A stretch of DNA of 64,000 nucleotides from Streptomyces echinatus. Its GTDB lineage: Bacteria > Actinomycetota > Actinomycetes > Streptomycetales > Streptomycetaceae. Below the pieces are notes generated by a model, which did not search any database, was not told the DNA's origin, and saw only the letters and a list, made by a program, of their open reading frames with translations. The position numbers were made by a program, and so were the translations under genes. Positions 1-7,687 of this stretch are shown here, piece after piece; the first letter of the stretch is position 1; each line of letters begins with the position of its first letter. The stretch spans positions 248,001 to 312,000 of the forward strand of contig NZ_JACHJK010000009.1 in the NCBI RefSeq assembly GCF_014203595.1. The letters are read 5' to 3'.

Positions 1-56
1 CCGGTCCCGGCCCTCGCGGAGTCCAGTCTGATGGTCCGCTCCTCGACCGTGGTCAT
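1..56 (-). CDS. 5' end of an unidentified gene, cut by the window edge
   Basis: An ATG at 54-56 on the minus strand opens 18 codons that run off the left edge; the peptide begins MTTVEERTIRLDS. A purine-rich GAGGAAAGG lies about 12 bases upstream. It would be the next gene of the minus-strand operon after the acyl-CoA dehydrogenase (160-bp gap). The fragment is too short to name a family and contains AGA/AGG codons that are uncommon in this genome, so the call is tentative. Confidence 0.4.
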   Translation of the reverse strand, partial: MTTVEERTIRLDSARAGT

Positions 57-217
57 CGTGTTTCCGAACCTTTCCTCGCGTTGCCTCGTACGCCGTCGGC
101 CGGCATCGGGCCGGACACGCCGAGACGGCTGGGGTCTTTCGTCTGGATCGGGCCGGATCGGGCCGGGGCAGGGCGCGGTGCGGGCCCGCGAGTGCGGCGT
201 GATCCGGGCGAGGGGCG

Positions 218-1357
218 CTAGTCCAGGCCCTGTGAGATGACCAGGCGCTGGATCTGGTTGGTGCCTTCCACGATCTGCAGCAGCTTGGCCTCGCGCATCC
301 AGCGCTCCACCGGATGGTCGGCGACGTATCCGGCGCCGCCGAGGACCTGCACGGCGTCGGTGGTCACCTTCATCGCCACGTCGGTGGCGAACAGCTTCGC
401 CTTCGCCGCCTCCAGCGAGTACGGCCGGCCGGCGTCCTTCAGGCGGGCGGCCGCCAGGGTGAGCGCCCGTGCCGCGGCGATCTGCGTGGCCATGTCGGCC
501 AGCAGGAAGCCGATCCCCTGGAAGGAGATGATCCGCTGCCCGAACTGCCGGCGTTCCCTGGCGTACCGCACGGCGTAGTCGGCGGCGGCCTGGGCGATGC
601 CGACGGCGCAGGCCGCGATGCCCAGCCGGCCGCAGTCCAGCGCGCCCATCGCGATCAGGAAGCCCTTGCCCTCGCGTCCGATCAGCCGCTCGGCCGGCAC
701 CCGGACGTCCTCGAAGCCGACCTGGGCGGTGGGGTTGGACCAGACGCCCAGCTTCCGCTCCGGCTCGTGCACCACCATGCCCGGGGTGCCGCCGGGGACC
801 ACGAGACAGGACAGCCCCCGGGCTCCCGGGCCGCCGGTACGGCTGAACACGTTGTAGAAGTCGGCGTGTCCGGCGTGGGTGACCCAGGACTTGGTGCCCG
901 TGACGCGGTAGCCGTCGTCCTCCCGCACCGCCCGGGTGGTGAGCGAGGCCGCGTCCGAACCGGCCTCCGCCTCCGACAGGCAGTACGCGCCGAGGAGTTC
1001 GCCGCTCAGCATGCCGGGCAGCAGTTCCTCGCGCTGGGCCGGGGTGCCGTAGGTGGCGGTGCCGAAGCAGGCGAGGTTGTGCACGTTGACCGCCTCGGCC
1101 ACTCCGAACCAGTGGTAGGCGATCTCCTCCAGCGCCTGGAGGTAGACCTCGTACGGCTGACCGCCGCCGCCGTACTCCTCGGGGTACGGCAGGCTCAGCA
1201 GGCCGGCCTTGCCCAGGGTGCGCACGATCTCCCGGGGGAACTCGTGGGCCGCTTCGAACGCCTCGACACCGGGCGCGAGTTCACCGGCCGCGATCTCCCG
1301 GACCAGGCCGAGCAGATCGGCCGCCTCCTCCGTGGGCAGGATGCGCTGGACCTTCAA
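218..1357 (-). CDS. Acyl-CoA dehydrogenase family flavoprotein
   Basis: This 379-residue FAD enzyme should catalyse alpha,beta-dehydrogenation of an acyl thioester. The family signatures are clear: CLSEAEAGSDAA near residues 126-137, RRQFGQRIISFQ near 269-280, and EGTNQIQR at 364-371, where E364 sits at the position of the catalytic base of medium-chain and short-chain acyl-CoA dehydrogenases. I chose a TTG start at 1357 because GGAGG lies 7 bases upstream and the family alignment begins there; the open frame to 1501 is low-complexity Arg/Pro. It is the last complete gene of the carrier-protein operon. The substrate could be a CoA ester or an aminoacyl/acyl group on the adjacent carrier protein, as for prolyl-carrier dehydrogenases. 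That second option is inference. Confidence 0.9.
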   Translation of the reverse strand: MKVQRILPTEEAADLLGLVREIAAGELAPGVEAFEAAHEFPREIVRTLGKAGLLSLPYPEEYGGGGQPYEVYLQALEEIAYHWFGVAEAVNVHNLACFGTATYGTPAQREELLPGMLSGELLGAYCLSEAEAGSDAASLTTRAVREDDGYRVTGTKSWVTHAGHADFYNVFSRTGGPGARGLSCLVVPGGTPGMVVHEPERKLGVWSNPTAQVGFEDVRVPAERLIGREGKGFLIAMGALDCGRLGIAACAVGIAQAAADYAVRYARERRQFGQRIISFQGIGFLLADMATQIAAARALTLAAARLKDAGRPYSLEAAKAKLFATDVAMKVTTDAVQVLGGAGYVADHPVERWMREAKLLQIVEGTNQIQRLVISQGLD

Positions 1358-1493
1358 CGGACGACCTCCGTGGGTGTCGGATGTGGTGGGCTGAGCGGGC
1401 GGGCCGTGGCCTCGCCCGGCGGGGGCACGACGGTCCGCCCGCCGGCGGGGGCGGCGGGTCCTTCCGCCGGTGGAGACCGTGCGGGTGACGTGG

Positions 1494-2243
1494 TCAGCCA
1501 CGGCCCCAGTCGGCGGTCTCCGGCCAGTGCCGGCCCACCCGGCGTACGGCGTAGTCCCAGTACGAGCGGACGGAGAGGTCGGCGTAGATGAAGTCCTGCT
1601 TCGCGGCGACGTCCTGGTCGGTGGACCAGGTGTACGGGACGCCGGTGCTCTCGGCGGTCAGCTGAAGGCGGCAGGCCCGTTCCAGTACCTGGGCGAACAC
1701 GGAGGCGTGCCGCACGCTCTTGCCGACGATCACTCCACCGTGGTTGCGCAGCAGGACGGCCGGGTGGTCACCGAGATCCTTGGCGATGAGGTCGCCGGTC
1801 CCGATGTCCAGCACGGTGTTGCTGGTCTCGGTGAACAGGCCGATCCGGTCGCGGAAGTAGGCGCCGTCGTGCGAGACCGGGCGCATCCGCAGGTCGGTGG
1901 CGCCGAACAGCAGGGTGTACGGCGCATGGCTGTGGACGATGCCGTTGACGTCCGGGCGGGCCCGGTAGATGGCCTGGTGCAGTGGCAGTTCCGGGGGTGC
2001 CGGCGGCGGTGCGGGCAGCGTGTGGTCCACCGGGCAGCGGACCACGTCCTGCGGGGCCGCCTCGTCGAACCCGACCAGCGCGCCCTTGATGAAGAACTCG
2101 TCCCGGCCGGGTATCCGGGCGGAGATCTGGCCCTGGTTGAAGTCGTCGTGGCCGTCGAGGGAGAGCATCCGGGCGCCGATCGCCACCTGGAGGACGAGCC
2201 GGCGTTCGGCCGGGTTCAGCGGCTGCGGTTCGTCGGTGCTCAT
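1494..2243 (-). CDS. Class II aldolase/adducin family protein
   Basis: This 249-residue protein has the class II (zinc) aldolase/epimerase fold. E85, the HSH pair at H104/H106 and H168 in LRNHG match the catalytic acid and three metal-binding histidines. It starts at the ATG at 2243, with GAGGAG just upstream and a 4-base ATGA overlap with the reductase gene before it; the longer frame to 2693 lies inside that gene. Known family members perform retro-aldol cleavage, epimerisation or decarboxylation, and NovR/CloR-type members are iron oxygenases. The reaction here is not assigned. Its place in the operon suggests it acts on a free or carrier-bound hydroxy or keto acid. Confidence 0.85.
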   Translation of the reverse strand: MSTDEPQPLNPAERRLVLQVAIGARMLSLDGHDDFNQGQISARIPGRDEFFIKGALVGFDEAAPQDVVRCPVDHTLPAPPPAPPELPLHQAIYRARPDVNGIVHSHAPYTLLFGATDLRMRPVSHDGAYFRDRIGLFTETSNTVLDIGTGDLIAKDLGDHPAVLLRNHGGVIVGKSVRHASVFAQVLERACRLQLTAESTGVPYTWSTDQDVAAKQDFIYADLSVRSYWDYAVRRVGRHWPETADWGRG

Positions 2244-2956
2244 GTCGTGCTCCTCGTTGTCAGGTCGTCGTAGACGGTCCGCATGGTGACGAGGCCGGGG
2301 GACGCGGCGCGCGCCCAGCCGGCGGCGGCCAGGGCGCCCCGTGCCGGCACCGTCCAGCTGCCGACGTGGTGCCGCACGTGCAACGACTCGCCGTCCCAGG
2401 TGTGGGTCAACTCGTGCTCGCTGACCGGCAGTCCGGACCGCTCGTCGGCGATGTCGGCCACCGCGCGGCCGCTCGCCGCGGCCCAGGTGTCCGCGAGCGC
2501 CAGCGCGGTGGCGCTCGGCCGGTGTGCCTTGCCGAGCGGGTGCCGCTCCCGGACGGTGGTGGCCGCGGCGAACCGGCCCGTGGTGAGGGCGGCGGTGAAC
2601 TCGGCGATGCGCGCCTGGAGGTAGTGGGCGAAGGAGAGGTTGGTGGCCCGGACCACCGGCACCGTGCCGGCCAGCTCCTCCAGTGCCTTCCACTGGGTGT
2701 CCGTCAGATTGGAGACGCAGGCGACGAGTGCCACCCGATGCGTGGCGCAGTAGTCGAGGACGTCGGGGTGCGCCTCGGGGGCGCTGGCGTCGACGAGCAC
2801 GTCGGGTACCGCCTCGGCGGACCAGCCGCCACTGCGGGTGGCGGTGAGGCAGACCCGTGTGCCGTCGGCCCGGCAGACCGTCGTCAGGGCCGAGCCGAGC
2901 CGCCCGAGGCCGACGATCCCGATGGTGGGACCGTCGCTCGCGGGTGTGTCAGGCAT
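2240..2956 (-). CDS. Dihydrodipicolinate-reductase-like NAD(P)-binding protein
   Basis: The 238-residue product opens with a Rossmann nucleotide-binding motif, GLGRLG at residues 16-21. The segment DVLVDASAPEAH resembles the central part of DapB-family reductases, as does the general layout. It is unlikely to be housekeeping DapB because the catalytic HH(R)K motif of that enzyme is not apparent and the gene sits in a secondary-metabolism-like operon. An imine or enamine reduction is a reasonable inference. The gene overlaps the carrier-protein gene by 8 bases upstream and the aldolase gene by 4 bases downstream, so translation is probably coupled. Confidence 0.65.
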   Translation of the reverse strand: MPDTPASDGPTIGIVGLGRLGSALTTVCRADGTRVCLTATRSGGWSAEAVPDVLVDASAPEAHPDVLDYCATHRVALVACVSNLTDTQWKALEELAGTVPVVRATNLSFAHYLQARIAEFTAALTTGRFAAATTVRERHPLGKAHRPSATALALADTWAAASGRAVADIADERSGLPVSEHELTHTWDGESLHVRHHVGSWTVPARGALAAAGWARAASPGLVTMRTVYDDLTTRSTT

Positions 2957-3212
2957 CGGCGACCGCTCCGCCGGCGACCACCAGGGCCGTGACGCTGTCG
3001 ATGGTCTCGTAGTGCTCGATGGCCGCCTCCGGGTCCAGGTAGACGCCGACCTCGTTCTCGATGCTGTCGATCAGGCGCATGTAGGAGAGCGAGGTGTAGC
3101 CGACGTCGCGCAGGGAGTAGCCGGTGGCGGCGAGTTCGTCGGCGGTGACGCTGCCGTCCCCCGCCGCGATGGCGAGGTCGAGGATCTTGCTGCGGAGAGC
3201 GCTGCTGTCCAT
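2949..3212 (-). CDS. Small acyl/peptidyl carrier protein
   Basis: This 87-residue protein has the four-helix carrier-protein pattern. The phosphopantetheine site is DVGYTSLSYMRL, with Ser41 the likely attachment residue. The usual Asp before that Ser is Thr here, which is unusual for acyl carrier proteins. The tail YETIDSVTALV fits helix 4. A discrete carrier next to a stand-alone AMP ligase and flavoenzymes suggests that substrate chemistry occurs on the thioester. It starts at the ATG at 3212, 28 bases after the ligase stop. Confidence 0.85.
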   Translation of the reverse strand: MDSSALRSKILDLAIAAGDGSVTADELAATGYSLRDVGYTSLSYMRLIDSIENEVGVYLDPEAAIEHYETIDSVTALVVAGGAVADA

Positions 3213-3240
3213 GAGGAATTCCTGTGGGTCGAAGGGAGGT

Positions 3241-4680
3241 TCAGTTGCTCTGGGGGGTGCTGAGCAGGCGCCGCAGGCGCTCGATGGACGGCTTGCCGAT
3301 CGAGTTCGCCGGTATCCGGTCCACCAGGCGGAGGATTCCGGGCACTTTGAACGAAGGGAGTGTCGCCGCGCAGTGCGTGCGCAGGGACTGCGCGGTGACG
3401 CCGGCTTCGACGGCGACGACGGCGGCGAGGGCCGGTTCGCCGTGCTGGTTCTCCGCCTCGAAGGCGACCGCGTCCAGCACCCCGGGGGCCGTGCGCAGCA
3501 CGTCGACGATCTCGATCGGGTCGATCTTGCGCCCGCCCACGTTGACCAGCCTGCTCGTGCGCCCGGTCAGGTGGAGCGCGCCGTCGAGCAGCCGGCCCTG
3601 GTCGCCGGTGTGGTAGTAGCCCTCGTCGTCGACACGCTTCTCGAACAGGCCGGGGGCGTTGAGGTAGCGCGAGCCCATCGACTCGCTGCGGACCCGGATG
3701 CCGCGCTCCTCCGCGAGCAGGTGCACACCGGGCAAGGGGGCTCCGAGTCCGCTGCCGTCCCCGTCGGGGGCGTACGTCAGCGGCCCGGTCTCGGCGACCC
3801 CGTAGTAGTTGTGGATCGGCACGCCGGTGAGGCGGGTGAACTCCTCGCGGACGGTCTCGCGCAGCGGAGCGCCGGAGGAGATCGCGGTGCGGACGGTGGC
3901 GAAGCCCTCCTCGGGGGAACGCCGCACGATCGACTCGTAGAGCGCCGGGAAGGCGACGAGACGGGTGGCGGCGGTGTTCTCCAGCAGCCGTACGACCCGG
4001 GAGGCGGTGGGCAGCCCGTGCGACAGGTGGAGCGAGGCGCCCGGCAGGAAGGCCGCCAGCAGCGAGGTGTTGAAGGCCAGGCCGTTGGAGAGCGCGGCGA
4101 AGCAGGCGATCCGGTCCTCGGCCGTGAGACCGGTGCCCTTCGCCCAGTTGGCGGCCGCCGCGGAGACGGCCGCGCCGGAGAACTCGATGCAGTTGGGCCG
4201 GCCGGTGGAGCCCGACGTGAACCGGCACACCTCGGTGTCGTCCAGCAGCGGCGGACGGGGGGTGTCGTAGGGGCGTACGCGGCTGACCGTGAGGTAGCCG
4301 AACTCGCCGTCGTCGGTGAGGGTCTCGGCCGCGACCGCCCGGACGTCGGCGCTCGGGGCGTGGATCAGCAGATCCAGCCCGCAGTCCTCGGCGATCCGGG
4401 AGAGTTCGTACGGGCCGAAGGCGGAGTCGGCCAGGAAGGGCACCGCTCCGGCGAACAGCGTCGCCAGGTATCCGACGACGTACTCGACGGAGTTGGTGGC
4501 GTACAGCCCCACCCGCAGGGGCTCGCCCCGCTCGCCGTACCGGGTGAGCCTGTCCGCCGCGGCGCGGGCCCGGCCGGCGAGTTCGGCGTAGCCGAGACAG
4601 CCGTCGGCGTCGGTGACGGCGACGCGGTCGCCGTGGCGGGCGAGGACCTCGGTGAGGAGTTCGGGAAGGACGGTGCGCAT
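3241..4680 (-). CDS. Stand-alone AMP-dependent acyl/aminoacyl ligase
   Basis: This 479-residue enzyme is an ANL-superfamily adenylating ligase. It shows a P-loop-like FTSGSTGRPN at 154-163 (the normally conserved Lys after Pro is Asn), YGVAETG at 293-299, YYHTGD at 355-360 and a C-terminal catalytic Lys in NSIGK (K463). It probably adenylates a carboxylic or amino acid and loads the neighbouring carrier protein. I prefer the ATG at 4680, with GAGCGG 8 bases upstream; an in-frame GTG at 4689 overlaps the nitroreductase stop in a GTGA and is possible. Translation is therefore probably coupled to the nitroreductase. The substrate cannot be read from the sequence. Confidence 0.88.
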   Translation of the reverse strand: MRTVLPELLTEVLARHGDRVAVTDADGCLGYAELAGRARAAADRLTRYGERGEPLRVGLYATNSVEYVVGYLATLFAGAVPFLADSAFGPYELSRIAEDCGLDLLIHAPSADVRAVAAETLTDDGEFGYLTVSRVRPYDTPRPPLLDDTEVCRFTSGSTGRPNCIEFSGAAVSAAAANWAKGTGLTAEDRIACFAALSNGLAFNTSLLAAFLPGASLHLSHGLPTASRVVRLLENTAATRLVAFPALYESIVRRSPEEGFATVRTAISSGAPLRETVREEFTRLTGVPIHNYYGVAETGPLTYAPDGDGSGLGAPLPGVHLLAEERGIRVRSESMGSRYLNAPGLFEKRVDDEGYYHTGDQGRLLDGALHLTGRTSRLVNVGGRKIDPIEIVDVLRTAPGVLDAVAFEAENQHGEPALAAVVAVEAGVTAQSLRTHCAATLPSFKVPGILRLVDRIPANSIGKPSIERLRRLLSTPQSN

Positions 4681-4685
4681 CGGGA

Positions 4686-6146
4686 TCACCGCTCGTTCTG
4701 GGCGTGCGCCGTGGCAAGCCGGTCGAACTTGATGCCCGAGTCGTCCGGGCGGCCGAGGAGCAGGGCGTACAGGACCTCTTCGTCCTCCGGCAGCCCCGCC
4801 AGGGTGCGCCACAGTGGCGCGTCGAATCCACCGATGGCGGTCACCCCGACCCCGGCGCGGTGCGCGCCCAGGTAGAGCAGCTGGCCCAGGGCGCCGCAGC
4901 GGAAGGCGAGCTCCCGCAGGTTCTCGGCGCCGGGGGTCGAGCCGGCCCCGGCGAGCGAGGTGCGCGGCACGTGCAGCAGCAGGACGGCGGCGGCGCCGGC
5001 GAGGGCTCGTTGCTGCATGCAGGCACGGGCCACCTCGTCGGTGGAGGGCAGCGGCCCCGGGTGCCGCTCGCCGGTGTGCAGCCGGTACACCCCGGCCTGC
5101 CCGGGTTCCGTCGCCGACCGCAGGACCAGGGTCGCGGACAGCGGCGAGGGGTCGGGGAGATCGGTCTCCAGCGGCGTCGACAGAGCCGAGACCGCCTGCC
5201 GGACGGCGGTGGCGGGGACGGGTTCGCCGGTGAACGCCTTGCTGGAGGCCCGGGTTCCGATCAGGTCCGGCCAGGTGGAGGGGTCGCCCAGTCCGCCGCG
5301 GTCTCCGGGCGCGTTCCGGCCGGTGCGGACTCGTGTGAGGGGTGCGGGTACGGTCCGCGGGGCCGGGGAGCCGGAGTGCTCGGTCCACCCGGCGAGGGAG
5401 TCCCAGCAGGTGCTCTCCAGCCATGAGCGCCAGACGGGCCCGCGCAGCTCCCGGTCGGTGTCGTCATGCACGGTCCAGCGGGTCCAGGACTCGTCGGCGG
5501 GGCCGGCCGCTATCAGGTTCGCCGAGTAGATTTCCCGGCAGTTCTCGCCCGCCTTCAGTAATTCGGAGAGGGATTCCCTGGGGAATCGCAGCCGTAGCGC
5601 CCCCGCCGCGCCACGGCTGACTGCGGCGAGTTGCAGATTTCCCGCCGCATGCCCCGCATCCAGTTGGGTGTACAAGTATCCCCGGTCTCCGTATTTGCGC
5701 ATGGAAAGCCACGGTCGGGTGAGCGTGATCACCAGCGCCCCGCCGTTTTCCGGGACGGACAGCGTGGAGGCGTCCAGTGCGGCGGTGACGCGGGCACCGA
5801 CGGCCACTCGGGCACAGGTACGGCGGTCGGCGTCGACACGGAAGGCCGCCGGCGCGCCGTTCTCCATGGCGAGAACGGCGAACTCGTACGGGTACACGGC
5901 TCCGGCCGACGGTACCGCCCGCGCCACGTACGAACCGCAGGACCGGTTGGCGCGGCTGGTCAGCACGCCCTCTTCCAGCAGGGACAGGGCAAGACGGAGA
6001 CCGGGGGCCACGACGGGCCCGGCGGGCGGCTCGGGCGAGGCCGCCGGCAGCGCCACCCGGGCCCACAGGTCGGCCGTGCGCCCCGGGGAATCACGCTCGG
6101 GCACCGCGACGGGAACGGCTCTCGGGGTGGTGAGATTTCCTTGCAC
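4686..6146 (-). CDS. Tandem SagB-type nitroreductase-family dehydrogenase
   Basis: The roughly 486-residue protein contains two nitroreductase-fold halves. The N-terminal half includes the SagB/McbC-like CGSYVARAVPSAGAVYPYEF and a YLYTQLDAGHAAGNLQLAA segment. The C-terminal half, after about residue 285, has SSKAFTG, ENLRELAFRCGALGQLLYL and EEVLYALLLGRPD. Such FMN enzymes oxidise azolines in RiPP and NRPS pathways, and related Ox domains occur in indigoidine-type synthetases. It is the first gene of the operon. The start is probably the GTG at 6146 (AGGAGG lies 12 bases upstream); a longer frame reaches 6215. With an adenylating ligase and a carrier downstream, oxidation of a tethered substrate is a fair inference. 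Confidence 0.85.
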   Translation of the reverse strand: MQGNLTTPRAVPVAVPERDSPGRTADLWARVALPAASPEPPAGPVVAPGLRLALSLLEEGVLTSRANRSCGSYVARAVPSAGAVYPYEFAVLAMENGAPAAFRVDADRRTCARVAVGARVTAALDASTLSVPENGGALVITLTRPWLSMRKYGDRGYLYTQLDAGHAAGNLQLAAVSRGAAGALRLRFPRESLSELLKAGENCREIYSANLIAAGPADESWTRWTVHDDTDRELRGPVWRSWLESTCWDSLAGWTEHSGSPAPRTVPAPLTRVRTGRNAPGDRGGLGDPSTWPDLIGTRASSKAFTGEPVPATAVRQAVSALSTPLETDLPDPSPLSATLVLRSATEPGQAGVYRLHTGERHPGPLPSTDEVARACMQQRALAGAAAVLLLHVPRTSLAGAGSTPGAENLRELAFRCGALGQLLYLGAHRAGVGVTAIGGFDAPLWRTLAGLPEDEEVLYALLLGRPDDSGIKFDRLATAHAQNER

Positions 6147-6280
6147 GTCTGACGCGAACCTCCTGTTGCCTGACAGTCCACAGGCTGCTCGTGAGGGCGG
6201 CATTGACCTCGGCACTGATGGTGCGGACCTGATGCATCAACGTGGGGGGCATAGCATTTGCTCTCGCAATGATCGCCTGA

Positions 6281-6300
6281 TCGGACTTCCGATTGTCCGA
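6281..6300. promoter_or_regulatory. Inverted repeat upstream of the nitroreductase operon
   Basis: TCGGAC and GTCCGA flank an 8-base spacer about 135 bases upstream of the nitroreductase start. The size and position suit a dimeric repressor site, but no regulator gene is adjacent and the repeat could be chance. Confidence 0.35.
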
Positions 6301-6444
6301 TGACTGAGACCGATGCGGCCTCGGATCGCGAGACGAGCGATTGAGCTTTTGACGCCAAGACACGGCACATATCCGAGGGAATGTCTCACATCATGAGAAC
6401 ACATGATCGGTTACGGCCATCGCCAGCATGCCAAGCGCCCGAGT

Positions 6445-6460
6445 ATTGGTCAAGACCAAT
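6445..6460. promoter_or_regulatory. 16-base palindrome with ATTGGTC arms
   Basis: ATTGGTC and GACCAAT flank a 2-base AA centre. The arms resemble the GTTGGTCA repeats found inside the integrated element, although this site lies on the chromosomal side of attL. It may be an operator or an integrase or host-factor site. Confidence 0.35.
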
Positions 6461-6555
6461 GAAACAAGGCTGCTTAATCAATCCGACCAACGGAATGAAC
6501 GTAATGAATCGGACATCGTGCGGCGTGAGCGGCCCGGCGCGATCGGGGAAAGCAA

Positions 6556-6582
6556 AAAGACCCCTGATGAACAGGGGTCTTT
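6556..6582 (-). terminator. Terminator-type hairpin beside attL
   Basis: AAAGACCCCTG and CAGGGGTCTTT form an 11-bp stem around a 5-base loop. Preceding A residues become a U-tract in a minus-strand transcript. It probably terminated tRNA-Leu before the element integrated; a second hairpin at 12923-12941 now does that job. Confidence 0.7.
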
Positions 6583-6583
6583 G

Positions 6584-6608
6584 CTGGTGTCCGAGGGGGG
6601 ACTTGAAC
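6584..6608. repeat. attL, 25-bp direct repeat of the tRNA-Leu 3' end
   Basis: This copy is identical to 12947-12971 and ends where the sequences diverge (TCTCC here, CCCCA in the tRNA). It duplicates only the tRNA 3' end, through CTGGTGTCCGAG and the start of the T arm, so it is not a functional tRNA. Confidence 0.85.
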
Positions 6609-6727
6609 TCTCCTCTCGGGCACCAGCCCACAACCGCTCTGACCTGGGGAAACGCCCGTCGACAGGCTTGATTTCGGCGGGCGTTTCTCCTGTTCTTTCC
6701 TGCTGCTTCAGGCCCTCTCGGGCCCCT

Positions 6728-6756
6728 GTTGGTCATGCGTTGGTCACGTGACCAAC
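6728..6756. repeat. GTTGGTCA repeats near attL, including an 18-bp palindrome
   Basis: GTTGGTCA occurs at 6728-6735 and again at 6739-6746, where it forms the left arm of the perfect palindrome GTTGGTCACGTGACCAAC (6739-6756). The same octamer occurs twice close to attR (12879-12886 and 12891-12898). Matched repeats inside both ends are typical of integrase arm-type or excisionase sites. Confidence 0.5.
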
Positions 6757-6885
6757 CCTCCTCGGCGTCCGTCCCTGGTCAGGCTTCCTGGACCGCGCCA
6801 CGGGGCTACGCCCAGTCTGCACGGGCGCGTACGTGACCGCGTACCGGGGGTGGCCGGGGCGGTTGGGGACCTGTTTATGCAAGGA

Positions 6886-6918
6886 CACGCATAGTCGCGT
6901 TCACGCATAGACGCGTAG
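6886..6918. promoter_or_regulatory. CACGCATAG direct repeats upstream of the DUF6879 operon
   Basis: CACGCATAG is present at 6886-6894 and 6902-6910, followed by a related ACGCGTAG at 6911-6918. The 16-base spacing and the position 65-95 bases before the first gene suggest an operator, perhaps for the XRE regulator encoded downstream. Confidence 0.4.
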
Positions 6919-6981
6919 CGCCACCCCCTCTACTGTCGGTGGGCAGGCGGCCCAACCGGGGCCAGAGCAAGGGGGTTTGGC

Positions 6982-7191
6982 ATGTCCGAACGTTCGGCAC
7001 TCACCCGGCTCACGGGCAACGGCAACGGCGAGTGCGGAGAGAAGGACTGCCCGAACGTGTACCGCACCGCCACGGGATCGTTCGTCGTACAGGGCGATGT
7101 GTCCAACGCCTTCACCCCGCCCTCCGGGGAAGGGCTCGTGGAAATCCCGGAGGCGGTTCTAAGGGAGGCATTCCGTGCACTTGGATGGTGA
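6982..7191 (+). CDS. Small hypothetical protein of the element
   Basis: This 69-residue protein has a short Cys pair (ECGEKDC) near the N-terminus and no recognised domain. The ATG at 6982 is preceded by AAGGGGG at a good distance. The gene overlaps the start of the DUF6879 gene by 17 bases and so is probably co-translated with it. Small Cys-containing proteins of this kind commonly precede DUF6879/XRE pairs in Streptomyces, but the function is unknown. Confidence 0.65.
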   Translation: MSERSALTRLTGNGNGECGEKDCPNVYRTATGSFVVQGDVSNAFTPPSGEGLVEIPEAVLREAFRALGW

Positions 7192-7687
7192 CGCGTGGAA
7201 TGACTGCTTCGATTCCATGGAGCGTGAGGCGTGGCGGCTGGAAACGCTGCCCGTCTACACCATGCCCCAGGAAGCGGAGAAGCTGAAGCGCTTCCTCGCC
7301 GGAGAGGAATCCCCCGACGATTACACGTCGGCCTGGATGGACGAGGTTCGACAATGGGCCTCGGAAGGGAAGAGTGTCGGCAGGGTGCACGTCGTGACCC
7401 GCCCGCTCTCGGACTACCTCCGGTTCGAGTTCGAGTATTACTACCGGCACCACGTGAAGGCGGGCGAGGATATCCGCATTCTCGACCTCACCGACCGAGA
7501 GAACCCGGGGCTTCCGGATCGGGACTTCTGGATGTTCGATGAGTCCAAGGTGGTCCTGATGAACTACCGGGAGGACGGGACGCAGATAAACCGGGAACTG
7601 TACGAGGGTGACCCTGAGCCGTATCGGCAGTGGAAGCGGATTGCCGTTGCCGAGTCGGTTCCATTCCTGGAGTACGTGAGCGAGTGA
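7175..7687 (+). CDS. DUF6879 family protein
   Basis: The 170-residue protein matches DUF6879 by its opening CFDSMEREAWRLETLPVY, the central RVHVVTRPLSDYLRFE and the terminal PYRQWKRIAVAESVPFLEYV. No catalytic role is established for the family. Genes of this type sit directly upstream of XRE/DUF5753 regulators and are often discussed as toxin-antitoxin-like partners; here the stop overlaps the XRE start (GTGA). Base composition is less GC-biased than in the flanking chromosome, consistent with transfer. Confidence 0.85.
   Translation: MHLDGDAWNDCFDSMEREAWRLETLPVYTMPQEAEKLKRFLAGEESPDDYTSAWMDEVRQWASEGKSVGRVHVVTRPLSDYLRFEFEYYYRHHVKAGEDIRILDLTDRENPGLPDRDFWMFDESKVVLMNYREDGTQINRELYEGDPEPYRQWKRIAVAESVPFLEYVSE

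Larger units (their letters stand above)
6147..6981. other. Intergenic region holding promoter DNA, attL and repeats
   Basis: No gene is supported in these 835 bases. The stretch 6150-6520 is visibly richer in A+T than its surroundings and should hold the promoter of the minus-strand operon. It has an inverted repeat TCGGAC/GTCCGA at 6281-6286 and 6295-6300, and a palindrome at 6445-6460. A tRNA-type terminator hairpin (6556-6582), attL (6584-6608), GTTGGTCA repeats and two CACGCATAG repeats follow. The short ORFs covering this area do not show coding character. Confidence 0.7.

Noticed and set aside
6585-6660. tRNA-like sequence at attL
   Set aside because: Only the 3' acceptor strand and part of the T arm match tRNA-Leu; the sequence then diverges, with no anticodon or D arm.
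6381-6751. Short ORFs around the att site
   Set aside because: Their translations cross the terminator hairpin and att repeat, have no family match, and the region is noncoding in character.
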